From NCBI RefSeq assembly GCF_002953255.1, contig NZ_CP026498.1, positions 423,862 through 487,861 on the forward strand: DNA of 64,000 nucleotides, written 5' to 3'. This DNA comes from Streptomyces sp. CB01881 (GTDB lineage Bacteria; Actinomycetota; Actinomycetes; Streptomycetales; Streptomycetaceae). The translations under genes were made by a program, and so were the position numbers. Below, piece by piece: positions 27,514 through 38,876 of this stretch (positions within the stretch are counted from its first letter, which is position 1; every line of letters begins with the position of its first letter). The notes under the pieces are model-generated. The model saw nothing but the letters and a program-made list of their open reading frames with translations, was not told the DNA's origin and did no database searches.

Positions 27514-27987
27514 TCACCCCCGGGCGGCGTCGAGGAGCGGTTGGATCTCGATCTTCCGCATCCGCAGCATCGCCGCCATGACGCGGTCCGCCTTCGCCCG
27601 GTCCGGATCGGCGATCAGCTCGTTCAGCACCCTGGGGGTGATCTGCCACGACAGGCCGTAGCGGTCCTTGAGCCAGCCGCAGTCGCTCTCCCGGCCGCCG
27701 TCCGCGGTGAGCTTCGTCCAGAGCTCGTCCACCTCCTGCTGGTCGGCACACTCGACCTGGAGCGAGACGGCCTCGGTGAACGGGAACAGCGGGCCGCCGT
27801 TGAGGGCGGTGTACTGCTGGCCGTGGAGTTCGAAGGTGACGGTCATGACACTGCCCGCCGCACCGGGGCCGGTCTCGCCGTAGCGGGTGATTTCGGTGAT
27901 CCGGGAGTCGGCGAACACCGAGGTGTAGAAGCGGGCGGCCTCTTCGGCCTGGTGGTCGAACCAGAGGAAGGTGGTGATTTTCTGCAT
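27514..27987 (-). CDS. VOC family protein (PhnB-like)
   Basis: ATG 27987, 157 residues: MQKITTFLWFDHQAEEAARF, then YTSVFADSRI, then ALNGGPLFPFTEAVSLQVEC, and the C-terminal CGWLKDRYGLSWQITP. This is the PhnB/3-demethylubiquinone-methyltransferase-like VOC family, built from paired beta-alpha-beta-beta-beta units. The typical role in actinobacteria is unknown. The ribosome site is weak. It is the first gene of a two-gene unit with the SRPBCC gene. Confidence 0.9.
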   Translation of the reverse strand: MQKITTFLWFDHQAEEAARFYTSVFADSRITEITRYGETGPGAAGSVMTVTFELHGQQYTALNGGPLFPFTEAVSLQVECADQQEVDELWTKLTADGGRESDCGWLKDRYGLSWQITPRVLNELIADPDRAKADRVMAAMLRMRKIEIQPLLDAARG

Positions 27988-28093
27988 GCGCCCGACGGTA
28001 GCCGCGGCCCCCGGCCGGGCGGCCTCGCCACGGCCGGGGGTCACCGGTTCGGCGCCGCCCCGCCCGTGTGCGGGCCCGCCCGGGCGGGTCGGG

Positions 28094-30094
28094 TCAGTGG
28101 ACCCGGCCGGCGTAGCGCCGGATGAAGCGCAGGCCGGTGGCGGCCGTCACGACGACGTCGTAACGGCCCTGGCCGTCCAGCGGCCAGGCCAGGTTGACCT
28201 GCTTACCGGGCTTGACCCAGACGGTCTGCGCGGTGCCCGCGTAGTCGTTGGGCGTGGTGGTGAAGGAGAGGTCGGTCATGCCGTCGTTGACCAGCTGGAG
28301 GGTGAGCCGGGAGGAGTTGCTCAGATCGGCCGTCACGATCGGCACGCCGATGTCGTTCTGGCCGTCCGGGCCGTCCGGGCCGTTCCGTCCGTCGCGGATC
28401 ACGGTGCCGGCGAAGCGGCGGACGAAGCCGTCGGGGCCGTGGACGGTGAAGTCGTAGCGGCCGTTGGTGGCGGCGGCGTCCCAGACGTACGTGGCGGTGG
28501 CACCGGGGGCCACCGTGTGGGGCGTGCCGGCGAACGGGAGCAGGATGTTCGGGTAGATGGTGTAGGGGAAGGCGACCGTGCCGTCGTTGCTCATGGTGCA
28601 GGTGACCCTGCCGGTCCTGCGGTCCACGTCGGCGTCGGCCCAGGGCTGGTAGGGCAGGTGGCGGTGCGGTCGGTCGCCGCGCTCCTGGACGGGCATCGAC
28701 TGGGTTCCGGCGGCGGGGAGTTGGACGCCGGGGAGCTTGGTCCCGGCATCGGCCCTGGCCATCAGGGCGTTGGTGTCCGGCAGTTGCGGTATCGAGAGGT
28801 CCGGGGCGGCGAAGTCGAAGCAGCTGGTGAGGTCCCCGCAGACGGCTCGTCGCCAGGCGGAGATGTTGGGCTCGGCGACACCGGTGACCTGCTCCATGAA
28901 GCGCAGCACCGAAGTGTGGTCGAAGACCTGGGAGTTGACGTAGCCGCCGCGAGACCAGGGCGAGACGACCCAGAGCGGGACGCGGTTGCCGAGGCCGATC
29001 GCCCGGCCCTGGGTGAACTCCTCCGGCGTGCCGGGCTCGGGGGTGGGCGGGACCATGTGGTCGAAGTAGCCGTCGTTCTCGTCGTACATGACCAGGAAGA
29101 CGGTGTGCTGCCAGACCGCCGGGTTGGACATCAGCGACTGCAGCGCGGTGTTGACCCAGTGCGCCCCGTACGCCGGGCCGGCCTCCGGATGCTCGGAGAA
29201 GAGGTAGGGCGCGACCAGCCACGAGATGGTCGGCAGGGTGCCGTCCTTGCAGTGGGCGTCGAACGCGGCCGGGTCGAACTTGGTCATCGCGTTGACGTAA
29301 CGCGGGTCCGTGACGGGGAAGTTGTGGAACTGCTTGAAGTAGGAGAGGGCGTTGTCGTCGTAGTCGCCGGTCCGGTCGTCCTTGCTGGGGTTGTGGTAGA
29401 CGCGCCAGCTGACGCCCGCCGCCTGGAGGCGCTCGGCGTACGTCGTCCAGTCGGCGACCGGGTTGTCCGTCACCGGGGTGTTGTCGATCCAGGGCCCGGT
29501 GGTGCCGTCCCGGCCCGGACCGGCGGTGCCCGTCCAGAGGTAGAGGCGGTTGGGGTCGGTCGGGCCCGCCAGGGAGGTGAAGTAGGCGTCGCAGATCGTG
29601 AACGCGTCGGCCAGTGCGTACTGGTAGGGGATGTCGGCGCGGGTGAAGTACCCCATGGTGCGCTCGCCCTTGGCGGCGACCCACTTGTTCATCGCACCGT
29701 TGTTGATCGCCTGGTGGCCGGTGGCCCAGTCGTGCGGCAGGCCGCCCGCGTTCTGCGCGTTGTACTGGGAGGTGTCCATCCGGTAGGGCAGCATCACTCC
29801 GCCGTCGGCGCGGCGGGCGTCGGGCTGGCGGAACACGTCCGTCCCGTCCGGGAACTGGAGCGCCTGCTTGTCGCCGAAACCGCGGACGCCGTTGAGCGTG
29901 CCGAAGTAGTGGTCGAAGCTGCGGTTCTCCTGCATCAGCACGACGACGTGCCGGACGTCCTTGACGGTGCCGGTGAGACGGCCGGCGGCGGGTGCGGGTG
30001 CGGCGTCGGCGGGCGTGGCCGGAAGGCCGACGACGGCGGCGGCGCCGGCGGCCGCGGTGGCACCGACGAAGGTGCGGCGGGAGAGTTCGGACAT
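28094..30094 (-). CDS. Tat-secreted phospholipase C (phosphocholine-specific type)
   Basis: The protein has 666 residues from ATG 30094. SRRTFVGATAAAG near the N-terminus is a twin-arginine signal, and DAA-AP is a likely cleavage site. The catalytic domain shows VVVLMQENRSFDHYFGTL, then GLPHDW, TISWLVAPYLFSEHP, MYDENDGYFDHM and RVPLWVVSPWSRGGYV, all standard for bacterial PLC/acid phosphatase AcpA-like enzymes. Two beta domains of unknown function follow, joined by a short Gly-Pro-Asp-rich linker. It probably hydrolyses phosphatidylcholine or sphingomyelin outside the cell to obtain phosphate; phosphate control is likely from the family but I saw no PHO box. Confidence 0.93.
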   Translation of the reverse strand: MSELSRRTFVGATAAAGAAAVVGLPATPADAAPAPAAGRLTGTVKDVRHVVVLMQENRSFDHYFGTLNGVRGFGDKQALQFPDGTDVFRQPDARRADGGVMLPYRMDTSQYNAQNAGGLPHDWATGHQAINNGAMNKWVAAKGERTMGYFTRADIPYQYALADAFTICDAYFTSLAGPTDPNRLYLWTGTAGPGRDGTTGPWIDNTPVTDNPVADWTTYAERLQAAGVSWRVYHNPSKDDRTGDYDDNALSYFKQFHNFPVTDPRYVNAMTKFDPAAFDAHCKDGTLPTISWLVAPYLFSEHPEAGPAYGAHWVNTALQSLMSNPAVWQHTVFLVMYDENDGYFDHMVPPTPEPGTPEEFTQGRAIGLGNRVPLWVVSPWSRGGYVNSQVFDHTSVLRFMEQVTGVAEPNISAWRRAVCGDLTSCFDFAAPDLSIPQLPDTNALMARADAGTKLPGVQLPAAGTQSMPVQERGDRPHRHLPYQPWADADVDRRTGRVTCTMSNDGTVAFPYTIYPNILLPFAGTPHTVAPGATATYVWDAAATNGRYDFTVHGPDGFVRRFAGTVIRDGRNGPDGPDGQNDIGVPIVTADLSNSSRLTLQLVNDGMTDLSFTTTPNDYAGTAQTVWVKPGKQVNLAWPLDGQGRYDVVVTAATGLRFIRRYAGRVH

Positions 30095-30164
30095 GGCGAG
30101 CGGGCCTCTCGGGGGTGGCGGAGGTGGATCGGCGGATGCGGCGCGAACGACGGCCGCGCGGCCG

Positions 30165-31613
30165 TCAGAGCTGGAAGGTGGCGACGGCCGCGGCCGTGTC
30201 GGAGGGCCACTCGTTGGCGGTGAGGGCGGCCGGGTCCGTACCGGTGACGGGCCAGTCGGCGACCAGGGTGTGCGCCTCGGCGAGCTTCAGCGGGCCGGCG
30301 TACAGGACGTAGTCGATCCGGTCCTGCGGCTCGGCCCTGCCGTCGGCGCGCCGCTTGCGGGTCGGCGACCAGGTGAAGCCGGGCGCCTTGGCCGGGTCGC
30401 GGTTCTCCTCGCGGAAGCTGTCGGTGAGTCCGGCGGCCTGGAGCACGGTGGTGACCGGCCAGGCGACCGGGCCGGCGCCACCGTGCGTGGCGGCGGTGGC
30501 GGCCGTCCAGTCCAGGTGCGAGGGCGAGGAGAGCGCCCCGGCCACGACCACCGGCCTGCGGCCCGCGGCGTCCGCCCGGACGGCGTCGGCCAGTGCCCTG
30601 GCCTGCCGGAGCCGGACGGAGGCGTTCTCGCCGGCCAGCACCTCGGCGGCGCCACGGCCGTCCTGCACGGCGTACGGGCCGTAGTCCGCCTCGTCCAGGT
30701 GCGCGGCCCAGAACCGGACGCTGCGGCCGCCGGGAAGCTGGAGGGTGGCCCCGGCGGCGGGGAGGTCGGCGGTCACCGGGGTGACGGCGGTCAGCGGGTA
30801 GCGGCTGAGGATGCCCACGCTGCCCTGGCTCTGGTAGGCGTACCAGCCGAGGGCGTCGGCGAGGGCCCGGGCGGCGGTACCGGCGGTCTCCTGCAACGCC
30901 AGCACGTCCAGCCCCTGGGCGAGGACGACGCGAAGCTGCTTCTCGGGCGCGTCGGCGAAGGCGGCGCCCACGTTGGCGAGGTTCCAGCTCGCCGTCTTCA
31001 GGCGCAGCGGGCCCGCCGGGTCGGCGACCGGGATCTGCACGGTCACGGTGTCGGAGGCGCCGACGCTGTCCCGGACCCCGACGACGACCACCTCGGGGTT
31101 CCTGGTCGGGCCTGCGGGCGCGGTGCCGGTGACCGTGCCGTCGGCGGCCACCGAGAGCCAGGCGGCGCCGCTGATCCGGCGGAAGACGGCGGTGCCCGCC
31201 GGGTTGCCCGCCGGGCGGGACCAGAGGCCGCCGAGCCTGACCGAGACGGCGGCACCGGGGGCGACCGGGGCGGTGGTCAGCGCGTCGACGGCGCTGTGCG
31301 GGCGGACGACGGCGGGCTTGGGCCGGAAGGTGAAGGGCTCCGTCTTCGCCAGGATGCCGTAGCCGTCCTTGGCCAGCAGGTAGGCCGTGTACGGGCCGCC
31401 GGTCAGCGCCGCGGTGTCGAGCTGGATGTCGCCTGCGGCACCCGGGGTGTACTTCCAGAGCAGCGAGCCGCCGTTGCCCGGCAGGCGGGTGCCGTCGTAG
31501 ATGCCGACCCAGTTCTTGGCGTCGGGGGCGTCGGTCGTCCAGTGGAAGGTGAGCCGGTCGCCCTCGACCGGGCTGGCGGGTGAGGTGGGCGTCAGGGTAC
31601 TGCCGGTGGCCAC
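30165..31613 (-). CDS. Endonuclease/exonuclease/phosphatase-family protein lacking key catalytic residues
   Basis: The start is GTG 31613 behind AGGA, 482 residues. An N-terminal Ig-like domain (about 8-96: GDRLTFHWTTDAPDAKNW, VGIYDG) and a second putative beta domain precede the sphingomyelinase/DNase-I-like domain (about 203-482). Conserved residues still present are N211 (SWNL), E242 (LALQE), H305 (AAHLD) and D434 (DRIDYV). The central G-D-F-N motif is changed to G-A-L-S at 359-362, so A360 and S362 replace Asp and Asn. The last S-D-H is S-D-T, with T473 replacing the catalytic His. The signal peptide seen in relatives is also missing. Probably a pseudoenzyme or a dying gene. Confidence 0.85.
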   Translation of the reverse strand: MATGSTLTPTSPASPVEGDRLTFHWTTDAPDAKNWVGIYDGTRLPGNGGSLLWKYTPGAAGDIQLDTAALTGGPYTAYLLAKDGYGILAKTEPFTFRPKPAVVRPHSAVDALTTAPVAPGAAVSVRLGGLWSRPAGNPAGTAVFRRISGAAWLSVAADGTVTGTAPAGPTRNPEVVVVGVRDSVGASDTVTVQIPVADPAGPLRLKTASWNLANVGAAFADAPEKQLRVVLAQGLDVLALQETAGTAARALADALGWYAYQSQGSVGILSRYPLTAVTPVTADLPAAGATLQLPGGRSVRFWAAHLDEADYGPYAVQDGRGAAEVLAGENASVRLRQARALADAVRADAAGRRPVVVAGALSSPSHLDWTAATAATHGGAGPVAWPVTTVLQAAGLTDSFREENRDPAKAPGFTWSPTRKRRADGRAEPQDRIDYVLYAGPLKLAEAHTLVADWPVTGTDPAALTANEWPSDTAAAVATFQL

Positions 31614-31708
31614 GGTTGTCCTGTCCGCCGCACGCGGGCAGGCCGGCCCGACTGGGGTGCGGGCGGGGCCTGGACCGTCGGCGGCTGGTCACGGAGGCGG
31701 GAGGGAGG

Positions 31709-31738
31709 CGTCCGCAGTTGGCTGTACAACTGCGGACG
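31709..31738. other. Perfect 12-bp inverted repeat with 6-base loop
   Basis: CGTCCGCAGTTG and its exact complement enclose GCTGTA. It lies about 100 bases upstream of the endonuclease-like gene start. No U-tract is present on either strand. It may be an operator or a leader hairpin; which is unclear. Confidence 0.6.
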
Positions 31739-31842
31739 GCCCCCATTCATCCGAAGGTCAGCGACCGGGGCGTGAACGACGCATGACGGAATATCGGGCG
31801 CTCCGGGAACTCCGGGGCGTCCTGGGTGGGCCGGGTAACGTG

Positions 31843-31961
31843 TGACGGGCGCCGGGTGTCGGGCGATGAGCGTCCGGCGTCCGGCGTCCGGCGTCGGGCG
31901 TCGGGCGTCGGGCGATGAGCGACACGCGTCGGGTGATGAGCGACACGTGACGGGTGACGGC
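31843..31961. repeat. Array of seventeen 7-bp units
   Basis: The DNA divides without gaps into heptamers: TGACGGG, CGCCGGG, TGTCGGG, CGATGAG, CGTCCGG three times, CGTCGGG three times, CGATGAG, CGACACG, CGTCGGG, TGATGAG, CGACACG, TGACGGG, TGACGGC. Several units recur in blocks, so the array grew by duplication of both single units and groups. The period is not a multiple of three and no frame uses it. Confidence 0.9.
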
Positions 31962-32106
31962 GTGACCGGCTGCGCCGGGATGACGGGAGCCCAGGGGCGG
32001 GTAGCCACGTGCCGGGACGGCACCGGGACCGCGCCGGGGCGCCCGTCGCCGTCAGCGGACCCGGACATGCGGGCTCACGCCGGGACCGTCATGACTGCCA
32101 GGGGCG

Positions 32107-32824
<718 letters not shown>

Positions 32825-32915
32825 CACGTCCTCCCATCACCGGCCCGTTCAGTTGGCGCTGCCCGGGACTCCCCGTCCATCCTGCTCCGGTCCGACCCCG
32901 GCCGCCCAGCCGCCC

Positions 32916-32979
32916 GGCGGGGCGGCCGGGCGGCGGGGCGGCCGGGCGGCGGGGCGGCCGGGCGGCGGGGCGGCCGGGC
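32916..32979. repeat. Four exact tandem copies of a 16-bp repeat
   Basis: GGCGGGGCGGCCGGGC repeats four times without mismatch between the PRC-barrel gene and the divergent gene at 33044. Each unit contains GGCC and long G runs on one strand, so it could form G-quadruplexes. Confidence 0.95.
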
Positions 32980-33043
32980 GGGGTGTCCACAGCGGGAACA
33001 ATGCGGTCGGCCCGGCCCCCGGGCGTCCCCTAAAGTCCGAGCC

Positions 33044-33934
33044 ATGCTGAACGGGGTGGGAGCGCGAGAGCTCTACGAGGGCCTGCTGGAACACGAGGGA
33101 CCGGACGCGTACGGGGACGTCGTCGTGCCGTGGCTCGACCGGGCCCAGGGCGGATACCGCGCCGCGCTCACGGTGACGGCCGCATGCAACGGATGGTGGA
33201 CCGCGAAGCGCACCGACGCCGGTGTCCTGGGCCTGCACCGGCAGCTCTACGCCCTGAGCCGGGTGAGCGACCTCCTGCTGCTCGGCCGGCAGCACTCCGA
33301 CGATCCGGTGGACATCGCCACACCAGGACTCGCGTTCCCGGACCACGAGTACCTCGGGCTGTTCGGCGCCCTCGGCATGACACCCGCCGGGGCCGGGGCC
33401 TTCGACCCGGTCCTGCACGAGATCGTCGAGGTCGAGCAGGCCGACGACCCCCGGTCACCGATCGAGATCACCGGAACGCTCTGGCCAGGCCTGATCCTCG
33501 GCGACCTGGTGTTCGGCCGGGCGGGCGTCCGGGTCCGGGCCGGTGCCGACCATGCGCAGCGCGGTGTCGCCGACCGCTCGCCGCTGTACTGGAGCTTCCG
33601 GCGCCGCCACCGGCTGACCGTCGACCTCTCCCAGGGCTGGGGCGGCAACTCCCAGTGGGCTACCAGCCTCCGGCTCGACTACCGGTCGCCGGCCGGCGAC
33701 CGGCTCAACGTGGACGGCGACCGCTCGATCGACGGCAGCACGGAACTGGACCCCGACCACCCGGCCAACCTCGGCCCGGAGGAACGGCTGCTGACACCCC
33801 GCGAACGCCGCGACCTGCTCCGCCACCGCTGCCTGCTCCGCACGCCCGAAGCCGCCGACGAGCTGGCCGGCCTCGCCCCCTGGGAGGAGGAGCTCATGCC
33901 CTTCCGCTGGGTCCTCCCCGCCGACGAGGAGTGA
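33044..33934 (+). CDS. Conserved hypothetical protein, 296 aa
   Basis: ATG 33044; the leader has no strong ribosome site. The protein is soluble, with a mixed alpha/beta look: ARELYEGLLEHEGPDAYGDV, LYALSRVSDLLLLGRQH, and SQGWGGNSQWATSLRLDYR near residue 210. The last section, LLTPRERRDLLRHRCLLRTP, is helical. I do not recognise the family, although streptomycete relatives are likely. It lies between two different tandem repeat arrays. Confidence 0.75.
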   Translation: MLNGVGARELYEGLLEHEGPDAYGDVVVPWLDRAQGGYRAALTVTAACNGWWTAKRTDAGVLGLHRQLYALSRVSDLLLLGRQHSDDPVDIATPGLAFPDHEYLGLFGALGMTPAGAGAFDPVLHEIVEVEQADDPRSPIEITGTLWPGLILGDLVFGRAGVRVRAGADHAQRGVADRSPLYWSFRRRHRLTVDLSQGWGGNSQWATSLRLDYRSPAGDRLNVDGDRSIDGSTELDPDHPANLGPEERLLTPRERRDLLRHRCLLRTPEAADELAGLAPWEEELMPFRWVLPADEE

Positions 33935-33973
33935 GCGGCACCCGTCAGGCCTTCCGGCCGTGGAGGTGGCACC

Positions 33974-34024
33974 GGGAGGGCCCGGGAGGCGGGAGGGCCC
34001 GGGAGGCGGGAGGGCCCGGGAGGC
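33974..34024. repeat. Three exact tandem copies of a 17-bp repeat
   Basis: GGGAGGGCCCGGGAGGC repeats three times, with further degraded copies up to about 34070. It fills the space between the convergent genes at 33934 and 34100. Each unit holds GGGCCC and CCCGGG palindromes. Confidence 0.92.
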
Positions 34025-34099
34025 GGGAGGCCCCGTTCGCTGGGAGGGCCCGGGCGGCGGGAGGGCGGCGGCGGTCAGTCTGCGCGGGCGCACAGAACG

Positions 34100-35113
34100 T
34101 CAAGGAGCGCGCAGGACGTCGAGGAGGGGTGGATCGACCGGCCAGGGCAGGCCGGTGGCCGCAGTGGCGGCCAGGCGGAGGGCGCCCAGGAGGGGCGGGC
34201 CGTCGGGCCGGTGGAGGCGGGCCCCGGGGAGGCGGGCGGCCAGGGCGGCGTGGGTGGCCCCGCGCAGCCGGGCGAGCCGGAAGAGACCTCCGGTCAGGGC
34301 GAGCCGGGGCTCCGTGAGCCCGGCGGCGGTGGCGGCGGCCGTCGCGGCGGCGACGATCTCCTCGGCGGCACGCCGCACGATCCCGTCCGCGACCGGGCAA
34401 CCGCCCTCGGCCGCGGTGGCGACGTCCGGGGCGAAGGCCGCCAGCAGCGCGGCGCGGTCGGGGCGCGGCTGGAGCGCGGCGGGCAGGCCGGTCACCGGGC
34501 CGTAGCGCCGTTCGGCCGCAGCCAGCAGCGCGGGCGAGCCGCCGGTCCGCCCGTCGTAGGCGCGCAGGGCCGCCTCCAGGCCCGCGCGCCCGATCCAGCC
34601 GCCGCTGCCGCAGTCGCCGAGCAGTTGGCCCCAGCCGTCGGCGCGCCGCCAGCCCGCGTCCGGGTGGTGGCCTACCGCCACCAGGCCGGTGCCGGCCGCG
34701 ACCACCACACCCGGCCGAGTACCGAGCGCGCCCGCGTACGCGGTGACGGCGTCGCCGGCCAGCACCAGCCACTCCGCCCCGGTCGCGCGGGTCAGCGGAC
34801 CGGGGAGCCCGGCCGCGAGGTCGCGGCCGAGCAGCGCCATCCCGGTCGCACCGACGGCGACGGCGCCGATCCGCGCGCCCGCGGGCAGCCCGGTGGCCAG
34901 GGCGTCGAGGGCGGGGAGCAGCTCGGCGAGGAGCGCGGCCGCGTCATGGCCGGCCGCGCCGACCCGCGCGGCCGCGGCGATGTTCCGCGTCCGCGCGCCG
35001 GCGAGCCCGGCGGGCCAGGTGCCCGGCGCGAGCGCGAGCCGGATCCCGGATCCGCCGACGTCGACGCCGACCACCCAGGGGCCGGCCTGCGGGCCGGGAC
35101 CGTCTGCGGGCAT
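34100..35113 (-). CDS. N-acetylglucosamine kinase-like (BadF/BadG ATPase fold)
   Basis: ATG 35113, 337 residues; GAGGGG precedes by nine bases. The ASKHA fold starts with VVGVDVGGSGIRLAL (phosphate 1 loop). GVVVAAGTGLVAVGH (phosphate 2) and DGWGQLLGDCGSGGWIGRAG are typical of GlcNAc kinases, and LALTGGLFR is the adenosine motif. The enzyme would phosphorylate GlcNAc or a related sugar in the cytoplasm. It stands alone, without a transport or nag gene nearby. Confidence 0.87.
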   Translation of the reverse strand: MPADGPGPQAGPWVVGVDVGGSGIRLALAPGTWPAGLAGARTRNIAAAARVGAAGHDAAALLAELLPALDALATGLPAGARIGAVAVGATGMALLGRDLAAGLPGPLTRATGAEWLVLAGDAVTAYAGALGTRPGVVVAAGTGLVAVGHHPDAGWRRADGWGQLLGDCGSGGWIGRAGLEAALRAYDGRTGGSPALLAAAERRYGPVTGLPAALQPRPDRAALLAAFAPDVATAAEGGCPVADGIVRRAAEEIVAAATAAATAAGLTEPRLALTGGLFRLARLRGATHAALAARLPGARLHRPDGPPLLGALRLAATAATGLPWPVDPPLLDVLRAP

Positions 35114-35677
35114 CGTCAGCGCCCCTCGGTCACGGTGCGGTCCACCGGCGGCAGGGGGTGCCGCCGCCCCCTCGGCCGACCGGACGGTCAAGGCCTGCTC
35201 CGAGGTCCGGTCCACGGCGTCCCTCCCGGTGGGGCTCGTCCACGTCGTCCCGGGACCTCCGCGCGGGCGGCCTCTGCGGCCCGGCGGGCGCCGGCCCCGG
35301 GTGTGTCCGAAGTGTGCCACCACAGCCCCGGGGAGGGGACCGCGCCGCGCACCGTGCCGCCTTCCAAGGGGCGGACGCAGTGGCGCACCGGGCTCGCCCC
35401 CGACCGGCTACGGCCGCGGCCGCCGCGCCGCATCGCGCCGGTGGACCGCTGCACACGGCGCTCCGGCAGCGGCCTCTTCGACGGGCCGTTCCCGGACTTC
35501 AGCGCTCGGGTCAGGGCGGGCGCACGACAGGTGGCACGCCGGCTCCACGGGCGGCCGCGGGGACGGCGCGGCGTCCTCGACGCCCGCCGCGGACCCCCCG
35601 GAGCAGCCCGCCCAGGCGACCCTGACGACGGATATGCTTCCGGCGATTCAGGAGATCGGGAGAAATCCGGGGGTGCC
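35114..35677. other. Gene-free interval of 564 bases
   Basis: Divergent space between the kinase and the HAD-like gene. Short open frames on both strands are Arg/Pro/Ala-rich and lack ribosome sites. I see no repeat or promoter I can support. Confidence 0.5.
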
Positions 35678-36238
35678 ATGGACCGGCCGTTGCTGTTCCT
35701 CGATGTCGACGGCCCCCTGAATCCCTACGCGGCGGAGCACGGGAGACGGCCCGAGGGCTACACGAGCGTCCGCATCCCGCGGGAGGACGGGGCCGCCGGG
35801 GAGCCCGGGAGGCCACGTGCCCGCGTGCGGCCGGAACGGGTGTGGCTCGACCACCGTCACGGGCGGGCCCTGCTGGCGCTGGACTACGAGCTGTGCTGGG
35901 CCACGGCATGGATGAATGACGCGAACAGGTGGATCGGACCCGTGCTCGGTCTGCCCCGGTTGCCGTTCGTCGACTTCGGCGAAGCCCTGCTCAACGAGCG
36001 TCCCGACGGCGTCCATTGGAAGTCCGGGCCGTTGGTGGCGTACGCCGACGGCCGCCCGTTCGCCTGGGTCGACGACGAGCAGGGCGACGCGGATCACGCC
36101 CACGTGGCGGCCGGCCACGGCGCGCCCGCGCTCCTCCATCACGTCAATCCGCGGATCGGCCTGCGGAACGACGACTTCGCCGCCCTCGCGGCCTTCGCGG
36201 CGTCCCTCCACCCGCCGAGGGCCGGCTCCTCGCCCTGA
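35678..36238 (+). CDS. HAD-like phosphatase family protein
   Basis: ATG 35678, 186 residues. The N-terminal PLLFLDVDGPLNPY is the DxD catalytic motif 1 of HAD hydrolases with hydrophobic flanks. YELCWATAWMNDAN is motif 2 (Thr as the middle residue), and FAWVDDEQGDADHAH near residue 130 resembles the acidic motif 4. The cap domain is minimal. This actinobacterial HAD subgroup is common and lacks a known substrate. Confidence 0.88.
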   Translation: MDRPLLFLDVDGPLNPYAAEHGRRPEGYTSVRIPREDGAAGEPGRPRARVRPERVWLDHRHGRALLALDYELCWATAWMNDANRWIGPVLGLPRLPFVDFGEALLNERPDGVHWKSGPLVAYADGRPFAWVDDEQGDADHAHVAAGHGAPALLHHVNPRIGLRNDDFAALAAFAASLHPPRAGSSP

Positions 36239-36283
36239 CGGCGCCTCCTGACGGGGCTTCCTGACGGCGCCTCGGCCGGCTCC

Positions 36284-36625
36284 TCAGCCGGCGTCGAGGA
36301 ACTCCGCGACCAGTCCGGTGAACCGTTCCGGCTCCTCCACCCACGGCCGGTGGCCGGAGCGGGTCAGCACCTCCAGCCGGCTCGCGGGGTGGCAGGCGGC
36401 CACCGCGCGAGCCGGTGCGGTGCCGATCATGCCGTCCGAGGCTCCGGCCACCACCAGGACGGGAGTGGCGGCGGCGCCCAGCCGGGCGATCCGCCCGGGC
36501 AGGGTGGCTCCGGCGGCCGAGCCGGCGTAGAAGGCCTCGCGCAGCCAGGGCAGGGTGGCGGCGTGCTCGGGCCGGTACTCGGCGCGGCGCCGCTCGTCCA
36601 GGACGTCCTCGTCCACCCGGCGCAC
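36284..36625 (-). pseudogene. C-terminal half of an alpha/beta hydrolase
   Basis: The frame reads AEYRPEHAATLPWLREAFYA, then PVLVVAGASDGMIG with the acid Asp strand, then SGHRPWVEEPERFTGLVAEF with the catalytic His near the end. The nucleophile half (G-x-S-x-G) and any start are missing; upstream of about 36625 the text no longer fits. Gene broken at the junction with the GNAT fragment on the other strand. Confidence 0.7.
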
Positions 36626-36826
36626 CACCGGCGGGGCGTGGGCCGCGCCCTGATCGGGCATCTGAAGGAGCGCTATGTCCACTGCCGCTTCTCCCTGCTC
36701 TCCACCGACCACGAGTCGACGTCGGAGGGGCAGCGCAACCACGCCTTCTACCGCTCGCTGGGCTTCCTCTCCTACGAGGAAAAGCAGATGTCCGCCTTCG
36801 GCCTGCCCAGGGTCCGGACCAGCTGA
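36596..36826 (+). pseudogene. C-terminal half of a GNAT acetyltransferase
   Basis: The frame begins at about DVLVHPAHHRRGVGRALI, the acetyl-CoA binding motif A of GNAT enzymes, then runs to RNHAFYRSLGFLSYEEKQMS and a stop at 36826. The N-terminal half and start codon are missing. It meets the hydrolase fragment head to head near 36600-36625, so a deletion probably removed both 5' halves. Confidence 0.7.
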
Positions 36827-36865
36827 CCGGCCCGGGCCCGAGGTCGTCGTGACACCCGGCCCGGC

Positions 36866-38740
<1,875 letters not shown>

Positions 38741-38780
38741 CGCTGGCCTCCCTTGGGTACAGCCCCACCGGGCCGTGGGA

Positions 38781-38801
38781 CTTGAGCCGGACCGTGTCAA
38801 T
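38781..38801 (-). promoter_or_regulatory. Degenerate HAIR-like (HspR) element upstream of dnaK
   Basis: CTTGAGC-N7-TGTCAAT at 41 bases before the dnaK start compares with the HAIR consensus CTTGAGT-N7-ACTCAAG: the left arm matches 6 of 7, the right arm about 4 of 7. Position and spacing fit HspR control, but the right half is poor. Confidence 0.35.
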
Positions 38802-38876
38802 TGTCGCTCCGCCGTGGGCGCCCTGCCCGCTCCCCGCCCGACCGGTCGGCCGGGGGGCGGGCAGGCTCCGGCTCCG

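Larger units (their letters stand above)
31614..32106. other. Gene-free interval with hairpin and heptamer array
   Basis: Between the endonuclease-like gene and the CstR-like gene. It holds the perfect hairpin at 31709-31738 and the 7-bp repeat array at 31843-31961; no credible reading frame. Confidence 0.6.

Noticed and set aside
31843..31961. SARP-type heptameric promoter boxes
   Set aside because: The heptamers are contiguous and there is no SARP gene or promoter spacing.
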